Source: Deroplatys truncata (Eukaryota > Arthropoda > Insecta > Mantodea > Mantidae). From it: a DNA stretch of 64,000 bases. The notes under the pieces are model-generated. The model was not told the DNA's origin. It saw only the letters and a program-made list of their open reading frames with translations, and did not search any database. How positions within the stretch are numbered: the first letter of the stretch is position 1; every line of letters begins with the position of its first letter. Positions 47,061 through 58,028 of the stretch are shown piece by piece. The translations under genes were made by a program, and so were the position numbers. Location of the stretch: assembly GCA_030765065.1 (NCBI GenBank), contig CM060977.1, positions 92,955,795 to 93,019,794 on the forward strand. Reading direction: 5' to 3'.

Positions 47061-47774
47061 AAAGGGAATATACTAGGGTCAAGAACTGTAACACGCAACT
47101 CTCGTAAAACGGCCTGAAATAATTATTTAAATTTTGCCGCTCTTCTACTTGCTTATAGAAACGATAGTGATGCAGAAGCATCTCCATATTAGTTTTGTGT
47201 GTGTGCTGCGCTTTGTTGTGGGAAACATCTGGCAGTTTTATGTATGCTATAAGGAAATATATCACATCGCTTATTAAAAGGTAAGCCAAACGAAGCCGTT
47301 TTGTTTTCCTGTGTCTGTGAGCCATAATTTATTATAGCAATAAGAGTTTTAAATGACAAATATGATTAGCGTTAGTAAAAGTGTAACCTTCGAGGTGTAT
47401 AAGCGTGTTGCCGCAATCATGATTAGTGCTGCTACCTATTAGCTAGGTCTTGAAGAACATGCGTTTTCTTGTAATATGCCCAGGCGATTGGCCGTTTTAC
47501 AAGACCCGTTGTACTTTATTATTTTTTTGTTTCTACAGGGAGTGACATTTGTGTGGCATAATGCTGAATGTATTAACGATGTCTAGAGTGATTGAAGAAT
47601 TTATCTAATTTTATTTCTTCTTCTTTAGTTTCTTTTCTTTAAATTTGTTTATTTATGTTTAGACTTAACAAGAAGCAGACCTAGTTTCTACAATGTTTAA
47701 ATGCATTACCAATAACTATTTTTAGGAAGTAAGGAAAGTTACTTTACTTATTGCTTCATATTTGTAGGCATTTA
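47061..47774. other. No gene recognised
   Basis: Only short frames. A 128-codon minus frame overlaps 46939-47325 but starts in R4 and has no domain. Confidence 0.35.
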
Positions 47775-48545
47775 AAATGAGAGTCAGGACAATGCAGCGT
47801 CAGAACTGGAATATCCAGAGAATGTAGGAAGCAGTAGATGCTGTAAAATCGGGTTGACGGTCTCCTTCAGATGCCTTCTCAAGCATGGGGAAAGGCTTGT
47901 CCCGTTGAGAATGGGGTGAGTGGATTTCGTGCCTGTGGGCTGGCCAGTAATTATTCCTGAATCCTCCTATGCCCCATCCGAGGTGTTCCATAGTCAAGAA
48001 AACGAGAAGCTCAACTCTCAAGACCCTGTCCTAGGCCCGTCAGGTCAAGCAAGCAGATCATTTGAAAGAGATCCTACTCCAGGAACTTAGGGTCAAATAG
48101 GCAAGACCTAGAAGTGGCCAAAGTGAGCGACTTCAAACACCATCAACAGATTAATCAATTAATGAAGAATATGTTGGAGGCTCTAGCAGCAGCGAAGATG
48201 ACGCTCCTCTTCTGGAGTGACTGTGCCCTCTGCCTTCTGTACCAAGGAAGAAAAAGACAGGGAAAATTCATAAAGCCACCATTCTGACTTTACCGGTACA
48301 TATTAATGAAAGAAGAGCAAAAAGGTAAAAAAAAACAATAATAAAACGAAAACAGGAACAAAATCTGCAGGCAGCACAGGCGATTCTAAGTGTGGATATT
48401 GTGATATGCTTTTCAGCGAAGACCACGACGGAGAATTGTGGGTGTTCTGTAAAGAATGGGCGTCTGGCTTCATGAAGAATGTGCAGGTGAAAGAAGTGCT
48501 AAGTTTTTTGTATGTGAAACGTGCTCTAATATATAAATTTTTGTA
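47775..48545 (+). pseudogene. Pogo-like (psq-HTH / DDE) transposase, internally deleted
   Basis: 47776-47830 encodes MRVRTMQRQNWNIQRM-EAVDAVKSG, resembling the psq-type helix-turn-helix at the N terminus of pogo/Tigger-like transposases. 48130-48260 carries a Ser/Asp/Glu-rich segment. 48380-48530 encodes, across two phases, CGYCDMLFSED and WLHEECAGERSAKFFVCETC, the PHD-like zinc-binding tail found in many insect members. The catalytic DDE domain between them is gone. Confidence 0.6.
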
Positions 48546-49140
48546 GGTGGCCATATTACAAGACTGTCCTTTAAAATGGCCAATTCTGCCTTGTTATAAA
48601 CAAACTTAAACATAACAAAACAATACCATATTTGAATTACAGTTCTAAATAATACTTATTTTACAGGCATGTAGGTGTAACTTCCGCATGAAATGCTTAT
48701 TGTCCTATTGGTTTTCAAGTAAATCACAAAAATAAATTTTTAAGGCCATATTACAAAACTTGGCCCTGTATATGTGCGTATATATATGTTTATGTATATA
48801 TATTACATACATATAAATCAATATCAAATAAGAATTGTACATAATAATGTAATTCAGCAAGAAAGATGTTAGAATATTTAGCAGCCAATAAATGTACAAA
48901 GCAGATTGTAACTTAAATAAGTAAGGGACGGGCGAGCTAGCTAATTCTAGGTAGAGCCCACCACCTTTTACCAAGCTAATGAACAAGGACTTGAAGCAAT
49001 AAGGAGAAATAGAAAGAGACAGATACAGAAAGGAAAGAGACAGAGATATGGAATTTGCTTCCGGACGCGTCATTGGGACGCGTCTGCGAAACGTTTTGGA
49101 GCAGAATGTTCTCATACAAAATAAGGTAACGCGGTCTGAG
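48546..49140. other. No gene recognised; TA-rich run near 48776-48830
   Basis: Simple TA-rich sequence at 48776-48830. A 193-codon minus frame (48705-49286) is compositional (Ser/Leu/Tyr-rich) and overlaps a likely promoter on the other strand; I do not call it a gene. Confidence 0.4.
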
Positions 49141-49141
49141 G

Positions 49142-49275
49142 ACCAATTGGAAATGTCGTTACGTTCTAAAGCGCGACGGTGAGCGTCACTGGGTTTGGGT
49201 ATAAAAGGGGAAAGAAAGCCCCAGATTTTAACTCTCTTATAGAATCTTGTCGAGACACAGTGATACTCTCTGGAC
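49142..49275 (+). promoter_or_regulatory. Probable Pol II promoter with first-exon donor
   Basis: CCAAT at about 49143, TATAAAAGG at 49200-49208, a likely start 25-30 bp later, and an ATG followed at once by a strong splice donor (ATGCAC/GTGAGT near 49280). The upstream 90 bp are GC-richer. No downstream coding exon is recognisable before R4 at 49585, so this may be an LTR promoter or an orphaned first exon. Confidence 0.4.
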
Positions 49276-49584
49276 GACGGATGCACGTGAGTGCATATGG
49301 GTGGGGAAGCGTGTGCAGTTAGATTAGGCTCCTAATTTATTATAATGGTGGGAATTGTTACAATGGGAAAAGCTAGCCGCCCATAAGTATTTTAGTGATA
49401 ATCAACCACATTTTAAGTGAAATGCAGTGTATTTTAATTTGCCTCACCTACGAAAACCTGAGATCAGTGAAATTAGTTAGATAGGTAATTTATTAGAAAT
49501 GGAGAAATCATCAGCCGCTGAGCTGTAATAGCCGGAGACAACACTGCAGCAGAGGGTATCAACCAGAGGACCAACGATTTCCCG

Positions 49585-50455
49585 CTACAGAGTACTTTCT
49601 CAGGGTATGCGTAAGTGCAATGTGAAAGATAGCACCAGTTTAAATTGATTGAGGAATTGAATGCGATCTAATACTTGAGCGAGTTTCCAACAGTTTCAAG
49701 ATAAAGAATGAAATTTATTAACAATCGTAGCACTTGAAACTATTAACAATTGACTTATTACACCTGCTAACTTCTGCAGTACCAATTTTACGGCTGGAAA
49801 TTTCTGTTTCCGCAATAAAGAAACTATAGGCGTAACTTGCCGTGAGCCGCTAAAATGCTCACCCCTAAATCCCTGCGCTAAATCTTATTTACACAAGCGT
49901 GCCACTGAGCGCTTAAAATAACGCAATAGTCGTCGCAAGATTCAAGAGTGACAAATGTATGCACGACTGCGTGCACGAACAGGTGTGCACGACTGCAAAA
50001 CTGTCTCTGGTTAAGATTACATACCTTCTTATTACTTAAACTCCGCCTTCTATAGAACTATCCTACTAAATTTCTACCTTATACGTTGTCAAATCTTAAT
50101 ATCTGAAACACAACTTCCTCTCCGTTGACTACCAAGTTCTAAGAATTCTTCCTCTTTCGCATTTTCCGAACGGTCTACGCACGGTTTTTACCTTGTGGTG
50201 CTGATGGGCTTCCTCTTTTTCAGAATTTCTGACTACCTGACTCCGCAAACGTAGTGAAAGTTTGCTTTTCGACTATCGTCAATGGCTTTGCCTAACATGA
50301 CTCGCTAATTACCTCTTCCTTGTACAAATCTTTCAAATAAGCTTACATTATACATTGATTTAATATATGGAAATTATTTGTTTTAATTATTTCTCTGACT
50401 GTTATTTCTTTATTCAATTATTTATATCTTCCCATCAATAATTACGGTATCGAAC
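49585..50455 (+). repeat. R4, long copy (plus)
   Basis: Inverted partner of 8190-9020; see there. Contains an extra copy of a cgtgcac(g/a)(a/c)ctg motif near 49960-50000. Confidence 0.7.
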
Positions 50456-51080
50456 TGGGGTTATTCTGTAGTATAGAAAGCTTGTATTTTAGAGTTTACA
50501 GGGTTATACAACAAGAAATGTAAGTAAAATAATGGATTTTGTCCCGGCCCTCTGGTATGGGAATCATTATATGCTTGTTCCCTAAATGAGGCTAATTTGT
50601 CGAAATGCTACTGGCTCCAGTTGTAAACGTGTAAACATTTTCTGGCGATTTGGAGAGCCTACAGCCTGGCGGGTGTGCTGCGCGACAATTGCTTTGTGTT
50701 CACAAAAGATTTTTCATGGGCTTTTTGACGCAACCGACCCGCTAGCATTCACACAGCACCTCTGGGAAAGCCAGGGCTAACTCTCGGAACGTTGACACGG
50801 GTCGTGGAATGTGGTTATTGCTTCACTGAGATGGGGGAGGTCCTGAAAGGACATCCTGTGCGTGACGTGCAGAAACACAACCTTCACTACTTTTCGATAT
50901 TTTCGCACTCCTATTGGAATACTTTGAAAAGAGCTGATCTCTTGCATAGCCTTCCTTCCATAGCCTCCATTTAAGGTCTGGGAAACGTAAGTAATGAAAA
51001 GGGCACGAGATAGTAAAGTAAAGTAATGTATATATTTGAAAATCTGAATGTTCATAATAAAATTAACCCTGAGATACATT
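50456..51080. other. No gene recognised
   Basis: Frames up to about 110 codons with no domain. Confidence 0.4.
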
Positions 51081-51084
51081 ACCT

Positions 51085-51150
51085 CTTTACTTTCTATACT
51101 GCATTCCACTCAAAAATTCGATAACGAGATTTCACGGAAATTGAGGCAGT
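51085..51150 (-). repeat. R1 3'-terminal scrap
   Basis: tactttctatactgcattcc then actcaaaaattcgataacg and gatttcacggaaat; only the terminal 60 bases. Confidence 0.6.
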
Positions 51151-51280
51151 ACTTTTAACACTTAAATGATTTGAGTAATTATATAATATATAAATTCAAT
51201 AAAAGCCCGCCTTAAAGCAATATGTGTATAATATAAAATATAAAATGAATGTAACAGTCATTGTATTATGTTTATATTAT

Positions 51281-52040
51281 TGTGTACATGTATAATAGTG
51301 TTATGTGAATGTATTACGTAATTTAATAATGTTGGAGCTGTGAGAATAGAGGTCGAAAGTTACTAACAATGAGGTAACCTTGAGGCAATAATGAATTGGA
51401 AAGTTGAATAATGCTACTAATAATGTAATATTTAAAACAGTTTATAAGTAGCCAATCAACAACTAAAAAAAACTTAAGTCAAATAAAAGTATACTATTGG
51501 AGTAAAATTAGCCACTCAGATACGTGAAATAGAAAAATTTACAAATTTAAGCGGTAAACGCCAGTCGCTAGAAGGCAACGTACCTGAGCAGTTCGCTCAG
51601 TACGTATTCAGTGTGAGACGAAAATTCATTACGGCGAGAATATTATAAAGTTCATGTGTTAAAAAGTGCAAGTAATTAATAAATAATCTCACAGCTCTCT
51701 ATATCCCTGAAGTGTTATTTAATCGTGTGAAGGATTAATAAAAGGAGTAAAGTAAAAATTATAATTTCTGTAAGCCTACACTCTTTAGCCGCATCACCTC
51801 CTGATAAGAGATACACGTTTCTACAAGTTAATACTGACGCAGCCGAGGCAAACATAAATATATATATTAAATAAACATTAAAATACAAAATTGATTCCTA
51901 AAAATTGGGGCGAAGGTCACCGGAAAGTTTGTTTTGTAGGTGGTTGCAACTACTTCAAGTTTGGCTCCCCAACAGTGGAACTACAATACAACTCCTCCTT
52001 CAAATTGGCACTTAAACGTGGCGCTAATAACGTAAAGATA
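51281..52040 (+). mobile_element. LTR plus primer-binding-like site
   Basis: LTR 51281-52002 starts TGTGTACATG and ends CTTCA; two bases later ttggcacttaaacgtggcgc (52005-52024) corresponds to the primer-binding-like site of the 20.2-21.05 kb copy. Contains AATAAA signals. The element is truncated within about 40 bp of the site, where R1 sequence begins. Confidence 0.75.
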
Positions 52041-52067
52041 TTCTATCTCAAAATGCACCTTTTGAGG

Positions 52068-53295
52068 CATGACTTTCTCTACTCACTCTTCTACAAACTT
52101 TTCTTACAAAACCTCACTCTTCGTTAATCGAGATAAGCTTTCATAGCACATTTCGTTCTAGGTATGAGAAAAATGCAGTGGATTAAAGCAAAATTCAGAC
52201 AATTTTTAAGGGACACTGGGATTGAATTATCTAGCTATTATACTTTCTCTACCACGTGCGTAGTAGATAGAGAAGCTATTGCATTCCACCCAAAAATTTC
52301 ATATCAAGATTCCACCGGAAATACTGCTTTGAGGCTCCTAAGTCCAAATTTCCGTTAAGGTTCAATACCTTTCAAACATCGAAACGAGGATTTTCAAGCA
52401 AGTACACCAAACCCAAACTACTCTTTAAATGGAAATTTTTTTGAAATTACTGTTTTTCTAAAAAATGTCCCTAACGATTTTGGTTGCAATACCATATATT
52501 AAATATATTTACATGACAAATAAAATGTATATTTTGAATTTTCTGAATAATCTATGAAGTTCTCTTCAATCGGAGGGAATTTTGTACAATCTTTAGCGAT
52601 AGACGAGAACATAATACACCAAGAGTGTTGGTCTATTTAAAACATACAATTTATTTCAAATACGTTTTTTGTGGTATAAGCTATTTCTGAGATATCCGTT
52701 ATTAAAGAAAGGTTCGAATTGTTCACTTCTTGTTCATTCTCGTAAAGTCCTTTCAAGATTCAGTTGTTTCTCGCGATGTAAGGAAATAGTATGGAATTTT
52801 ATGGCCAGCATACGAGTTGTTAAACTGGACGCTATATGCTGGCCTTAAAATTCCATGCTGTTTCCATGACATCGCGAGAAACAACTGAATGTTGAGAGGA
52901 CTTTAAGAGAATGACCAAGTAATGAACAATTCGAACCATTAATAACACACATCTCAGACAGGGCTTAACACAAAAGAGTTATTTAACATAAATTGTGTGT
53001 TTTAGAGAGATCTACATTTATTATGTAGTAGGTTTTCGTCTATCCCTTTACGTTTATAGTGATACTATTATAAAGAATTGCTTCCTAATGAACAGGCCTG
53101 AATTGACTATTCTCAGAAAATTAAAGATACACATTTTATTGCCATACAAATGTTCTTAATATATGCTATACTTTAATCCTTAGAGCCATTTTTTAGAAAA
53201 TAAGAAAATTCGAAAAAATATCCTACATATATAGGTTAGGTTTGGGTGGAAGGATTTTCTTGAAAGTCTTTGTGTCGCATTTTTGGAAAGTAGAA
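52068..53295. repeat. R1 composite palindrome
   Basis: 52068-52160 is an R1 5' end (+). 52240-52818 is R1 from the 3' end inward (-), starting ctttctctaccacgtgcg. 52819-53295 is R1 (+) from ggacgctatatgctggcc. The last two are arms of an imperfect palindrome of about 0.9 kb centred near 52820 (tatggaattttatggccagc facing gctggccttaaaattccatg). Confidence 0.85.
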
Positions 53296-53329
53296 ATAGA
53301 ATACCGTTTCTGGCCCTCAAAGGATTTGC

Positions 53330-53790
53330 CGCCATCTGATAAGGTTCTTTGATCTATGCCGCTAGCCCCGCCCCCTCCCTTTGAGGGCTTAGATGCCGCC
53401 TGGTAGCGCGTGCCGCTAGCCCCGCCCCCTTCCTTTGGGGGCTTACTTAATGCCGACAGGGTCTGTGCCGGCAGGTCCTCCCCCCCTCCCCCTGTGGTCA
53501 CGTGCCGGTGATTCGCCCCCTCCCTCCCCCATACGCGTGTCCTCCCTCCCCTTTGTGTTCTGGTTGGTTCCCTGTGGATAGGTGGGAGAGTGTGTATTGT
53601 TCCTATACGGTGACTACATTCCCGCCCCTCATTGTGACTTGTCTAAATCCCTGCCGTGTGATTGGCTTGGGGTAGGGGATGTGCCGCTCGGGTGAGGGGT
53701 ATAAGGGAATGGGGTTCTCGGTGCGTGACGTTGGCGGTGTGGGAATGCGATTCTCGATGCCTGCCGCACATCGGCAAATCGTTTGAGTAC
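53330..53790. other. GC-rich island with GC boxes
   Basis: GC-rich, C-skewed block in AT-rich surroundings. Two near-identical repeats at 53357-53396 and 53410-53449 contain gccgctagccccgccccc, then ttcctttg(a/g)gggctta. Several cccctccct runs follow, and gggtataaggg lies near 53698. It could be a CpG-island-like promoter or a retroelement end. Frames on the minus strand (e.g. 53223-53501) are Gly/Pro-rich by composition. Confidence 0.45.
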
Positions 53791-53849
53791 ATAATTGTGT
53801 CAATCAATTAGGTAATGTGTGTTATTGAAAAAAGAATGCCCATCATATT

Positions 53850-54900
53850 ACTACTAATGCAATTAAACGCGGTTCTTCGAGCAATTAAGTATTTTTGATT
53901 GAATCGCGCACACCTGTACCTAAACCGCCATTTATAACCTACTATTGTCAATAAATTACACGTCTAATGAAACAAGGCTAGTCGGCCGATGAAAACAATT
54001 AAGTATTTTTGAATGATTAATTGACTCGCGCGCAACTGTTCGTTATCGTATATGTGTGATAGCATGTGTATAATTATTACGAGTAATAACATTTATTTAA
54101 TTCTACTTTTGAGGGAAAATATATTTTGGATTTATAAGAATATTACAACACATAGATGAAAGGACAGACTTGACGTAACACTCGTTATCGCGTGATAATT
54201 GCGGTGGAACCTCGACCGCAACCTTCCGCAGCGAGACGTTTCACACGAATGACTGACTCTCGATATTTGGACTGGCAAGTCGACTTCCGCATCCCCTCCA
54301 CTCCCGCTTCAGTTCGCCAGCTACACTAGCGCACCAAGTGGTAATATGAGTGAAACTCCAGCGAGTGTTTGCTCACAGCGCCCCTGGTGGTCATATCCGA
54401 AAGTTGTGAATTCACCATATTTAAATTCGAGGTGTACGCAAGACGTCCATCTTAACTCTATATAATTCTGCGAAATATGATTCCGGAAAAAAAAATAAAG
54501 TCGAATTAACATGCAAGGGGCGTTCATGCTGGCTCCGGAGGAATTGATTATGAAATAAATAAAAAATAAATAAGACTCTCGCTGATCGATGAATACAATG
54601 AATAATTAATGTAATTGACTCGCGCTCCTAGAGATATCTCACCCAATTATTCATCTACCATGAATATCTCACTTCTAATGAAACGACGCAGTCTATCGAT
54701 TAAAAACAATTAAGTTTTTTTTTATTGATTAATGTAATTGATTTGCGCGCAACTGTTCGTTATCGTATATGCGAGAATATTACGCGTATATAACTATTAC
54801 GGCTAATAACGTGTGTTTAATTCTTCTTTTGAATTGCGGGTTTATAAAAAATATTACATTGCTTAGATGAATTAAAAAGCAACTTAAAGCGAAATTGCAA
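53850..54900 (+). repeat. Long-period tandem repeat R5, about 711-bp period
   Basis: The block atgaaaacaattaagtattt, gaytgactcgcgcgcaactg, ttcgttatcgtatatg, acg(a/g)(g/c)taataac occurs at 53990 and 54703. A shorter related block (caattaagta...gcgc) occurs at 53877 and 54586, so the pair repeats at about 711 bp. A further diverged copy is at 55845-55975. Non-coding, AT-rich with CGCG motifs. Confidence 0.7.
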
Positions 54901-55844
54901 ATAGCTTGTATGAGACGTTAACACGAGAACCCTTTACGAAAAAACAAGACGCAATGTGACAGCAATGCCCCGTCCATCATGAGAGGCGGTTAAACCAGGA
55001 CGCGTGGGTTTTCCCCACTACCTGCTCTTAATGGCTAGGGGTATCCAGCACATCGAGTACGCTTCAACTGACGTTAAAAATAAAAGCCCTCTATGTCTCT
55101 TCTCACACGAGAGAAGTAATAATTACAATTCAAAACAGGCGTACCTGTAAGTAACACGCACGAAGACTTCAAATATAAATTTTATATTCGTTTTAAATGT
55201 TCTTTCTAAAGACGTAGCGAACTTTGAGAAATTCAACGAATTATTCACTGGCGTACACTGCCTGAAAGAAATATGGTGTACACCCCCTGAAGAATGCATA
55301 TGTAGACCCATTAGCAGACAACGGCAAACTCTTCCGCACCATTAATTTTCGTCAGAAGAATGTAAAAACAAGGTCTTGTATAGAGCTCTTAGTGAACAAT
55401 AACACCCGTTTCCAATTCATTAAACAGGCTAAGTGCTCTGAAAAACCACAGACCCTCGGGGTAAATAACAATTACCGGCACAAAAGATTTTCTTAAGAGC
55501 TTCCTCTGTCCAGAAATACCATCATACACAGGGGAAAACCAATCTAGACATGTTTTAAGCTTATCACAAAAATGTTTTCCGATAATTAATATAATTCTAC
55601 ATGAAGAATATTAATGATTTAAGTTTTCAATTAAACGTATACTGTATAGATTCTGTACTTAAACATTCGATTGTATCTTTGTCATTATTTAAATACTCGC
55701 GTACAAGAAATGCAAACATGATATCAAAAAATTAAACTGATTTTTTTTCGGGATGTTAAACAAAGAAATATGATTTGGCGAGAGTAATATGAAGAATAAA
55801 AAGTATTCAGAATGATATTACATACGTTATTAAAATAAGGCTCT
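54901..55844. other. No gene recognised
   Basis: Nothing recognisable on either strand. Confidence 0.4.
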
Positions 55845-55975
55845 CGCTGATCGATGAAAACAATTAAATATTTTTTTATTAATTAATTGTATATGAATTG
55901 ACTCGCGCATTTGCTTGCTGTCGTATGTGCATGATTATTACGACTAATAGCATTTGTTTAATTCTAAATAATGAA
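55845..55975 (+). repeat. R5, outlying copy
   Basis: ctcgctgatcgatgaaaaca, attgactcgcgcatttgc, tattacgactaatagcattt; matches 53985-54110. Confidence 0.65.
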
Positions 55976-56154
55976 ATATGGAGCCTTGCCTAAACAATCC
56001 TCGTTACTCTTAATTTATTCCATTTTTAAAAAGATTGGGCTTAGTAAACATAGGACGAGTACGATTTTAAATACCCCATCCATTCGAGAGATATTTTTCG
56101 AATATTCCAGCATGTTAATATAAACTTAATACACACACACGCACAAATTCATTT

Positions 56155-57590
56155 CAAGTAATCTAACGATATTGAATAAAATAATAAATGTTTAAGATAT
56201 TGTAATGAGAAATGAATTGTATATCTCGAATTTTCTGGGCCGCAGGCTGCAGGATCGCTCATCAAATACCGTAATGATTCAGACACCCGAACACCCGAAT
56301 GGTAAGCATTCTTCAGAGTTTTTAAATAAGTAATGTAACAATTCATATTAACTTCTTGTTCATATTCTTTATTATTATTTGTATTATTATTTCCAGGAAG
56401 TGGACTTTATTTTGGTATCGACCATCCATCGAGCGCTGCACAGGCAGCGCCAGGCTTCCAGACCTTCCTGGTACCAAATCATCATGGAGGCGGCTCTACC
56501 ATCCGTACATGCAGCAACACTCGTAAGGTGAGAATTTACAGACGGGTGTTTGAGGATTTTAACTAAAAAATTACATGATAGTAGACATACAATGTCGATT
56601 CTGGCACACAAAGGCATGCCTCCGACAGCATAGAGTTCTGGATTGTATAAGGAGAAAAGGATATATTTAAGGGGAGTTTCTCACCCATATGCAGTCACAT
56701 AACTCTTTCGGTCTCCCAGAATGCTATGTATTTTTCACGAGGGTGTTTAAAACATGTATTTTTTTTCACGTATAGAGTGTAGATTCTTTAGAACTCTGTA
56801 CTTAAACATGCTATACTATTATTATTTATTTATTTTTTCCAGGAAATGGACTTTATTTCGGAGGCGGTAACGGTCAACATGCGACCGCTGCACCGGTAGC
56901 ATCAGGCTTCGCGAGCGTTGTACCAGCAGGCTTCGCGACCGCTGCACCGCCACCTCCAGGCTTCCAGACCTTCCTGGCACCAAATAAGCAGGGTGGGGGC
57001 CCTGCCCCATACATGCAGCAAGCACCGAACGGTAAGAATTTTTTCAATATTTTATGAAGTTCTTTTTACACATTCTATATTATTATTAATATTGTTATTA
57101 TTTTCAGGAAGTGGACCTTATTTCGGAGGCGGGTTTTTTCTGGGAATGTCTCCAAAGTATTCTTCATTCTGAACGACTTTTGCAAAACTGATAAACCATA
57201 AGAGATAGACAAAATTTTACTACACAAAAAATGGAGATCGCGTTAAAATACATAATTTATAACATATACATTCTTGTTGTTGAGTAAATCGTTTTTCGAG
57301 ATATTGCTTGTTATTCCATTAAAATTTTCCAATACTTATACTTTTTCTCAAATTCATTATTCTTGTTTTATGTCCTCGATATGCAAAGAGAATGGAATGC
57401 ACCACATAGCAACCAGCGTTAAAATATTTGACTATCGCTTAAAACCTATCATATTCACATTGTATCGTCATGAAAATTACCAATAACATTGACATCCCGA
57501 TATCTCGATTAACATGAAGCATATAGGGAATAAGTGCTTGTAAAAAATAGTTTGTACAAGAGTAGAGAAAGCCATGTGAGTGTACACATC
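56155..57590 (-). repeat. R1 copy split by an exon block
   Basis: 56155-56239 (ctaacgatattgaataaaat ... tatatctcgaattttctggg) and 57136-57590 (ttttctgggaatgtctccaa ... gtagagaaagccatgtgagtg) are consecutive parts of one R1 copy in minus orientation. The 9 bases ttttctggg are present on both sides of the insert. Confidence 0.8.
56240..57172 (+). CDS. Tandem phase-1 exon array, Gly/Ala/Pro-rich repeat protein (partial gene)
   Basis: Exons 56240-56301 (5' end missing), 56397-56522, 56843-57031 and 57108-57172, joined by gtaag...ttccag/ttttcag introns. All complete exons are phase 1-1, so they splice in frame. They encode related units: (NG/GS)GLYFGxx, then APGFQTFLxPN, GGG, and PYMQQAPNG in the best-preserved unit. 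The introns are also related, so exon plus intron were duplicated together. The last exon reads SGPYFGGG and then runs into R1, giving FFLGMSPKYSSF and a stop. No first exon or signal peptide is visible. A low-complexity structural or secreted protein is possible, but I do not recognise it. The second unit has a 2-bp shift relative to the third near its end, so function is doubtful. Confidence 0.5.
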
Positions 57591-57750
57591 AGATTTTTTG
57601 ATATTGGTTTAAATTTTCAAATACTTTTAACTTTTCTCAAGCGGTAACTCGCTATTCGTTTTTTCCCGTGGTAATGCATAGAGAATAGAATTATAAAGCC
57701 ATCACATAGCATCAGACGTTCTTTAAACATCTGTAACGTGTCTATTCACA
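57591..57750 (-). repeat. R1 internal fragment
   Basis: ggtttaaattttcaaatact, gcatagagaatagaattata, catcacatagcatcagacg repeats the R1 variant interior found just upstream at 57320-57420. Confidence 0.5.
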
Positions 57751-58028
57751 ATCGAAAGGTTGCTGGTTCGAGGAAAATTATATCTACGGAAACAATACAT
57801 TATTTTCGCTCTATGATTAATTTGGTAATGTAACAATAATTAACAATGAATTTTTAGCGGTAAATGTAAAAAATAAAATATATTTTTTATTTCCTAGCGT
57901 CATACGCAGAAGCATTCCCCTTAAGGAACGCTGGCGTGAGCGATGGTTTCCCCCATAACGGGTTTAGACTTGCTTACGAAATGTCCCTGTGCGAGGCTAG
58001 CATTTCCCTCTCCTTCTCGAATTTTTGG

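Noticed and set aside
48705..49286. 193-codon minus ORF as a gene
   Set aside because: Translation is Ser/Leu/Tyr-rich simple sequence and it overlaps TA repeats and a promoter on the other strand.
3527..57590. R1 as a Helitron
   Set aside because: There is a 3' hairpin, but no CTRR end and no TC 5' end; the shared terminal inverted motif points elsewhere. Left unclassified.
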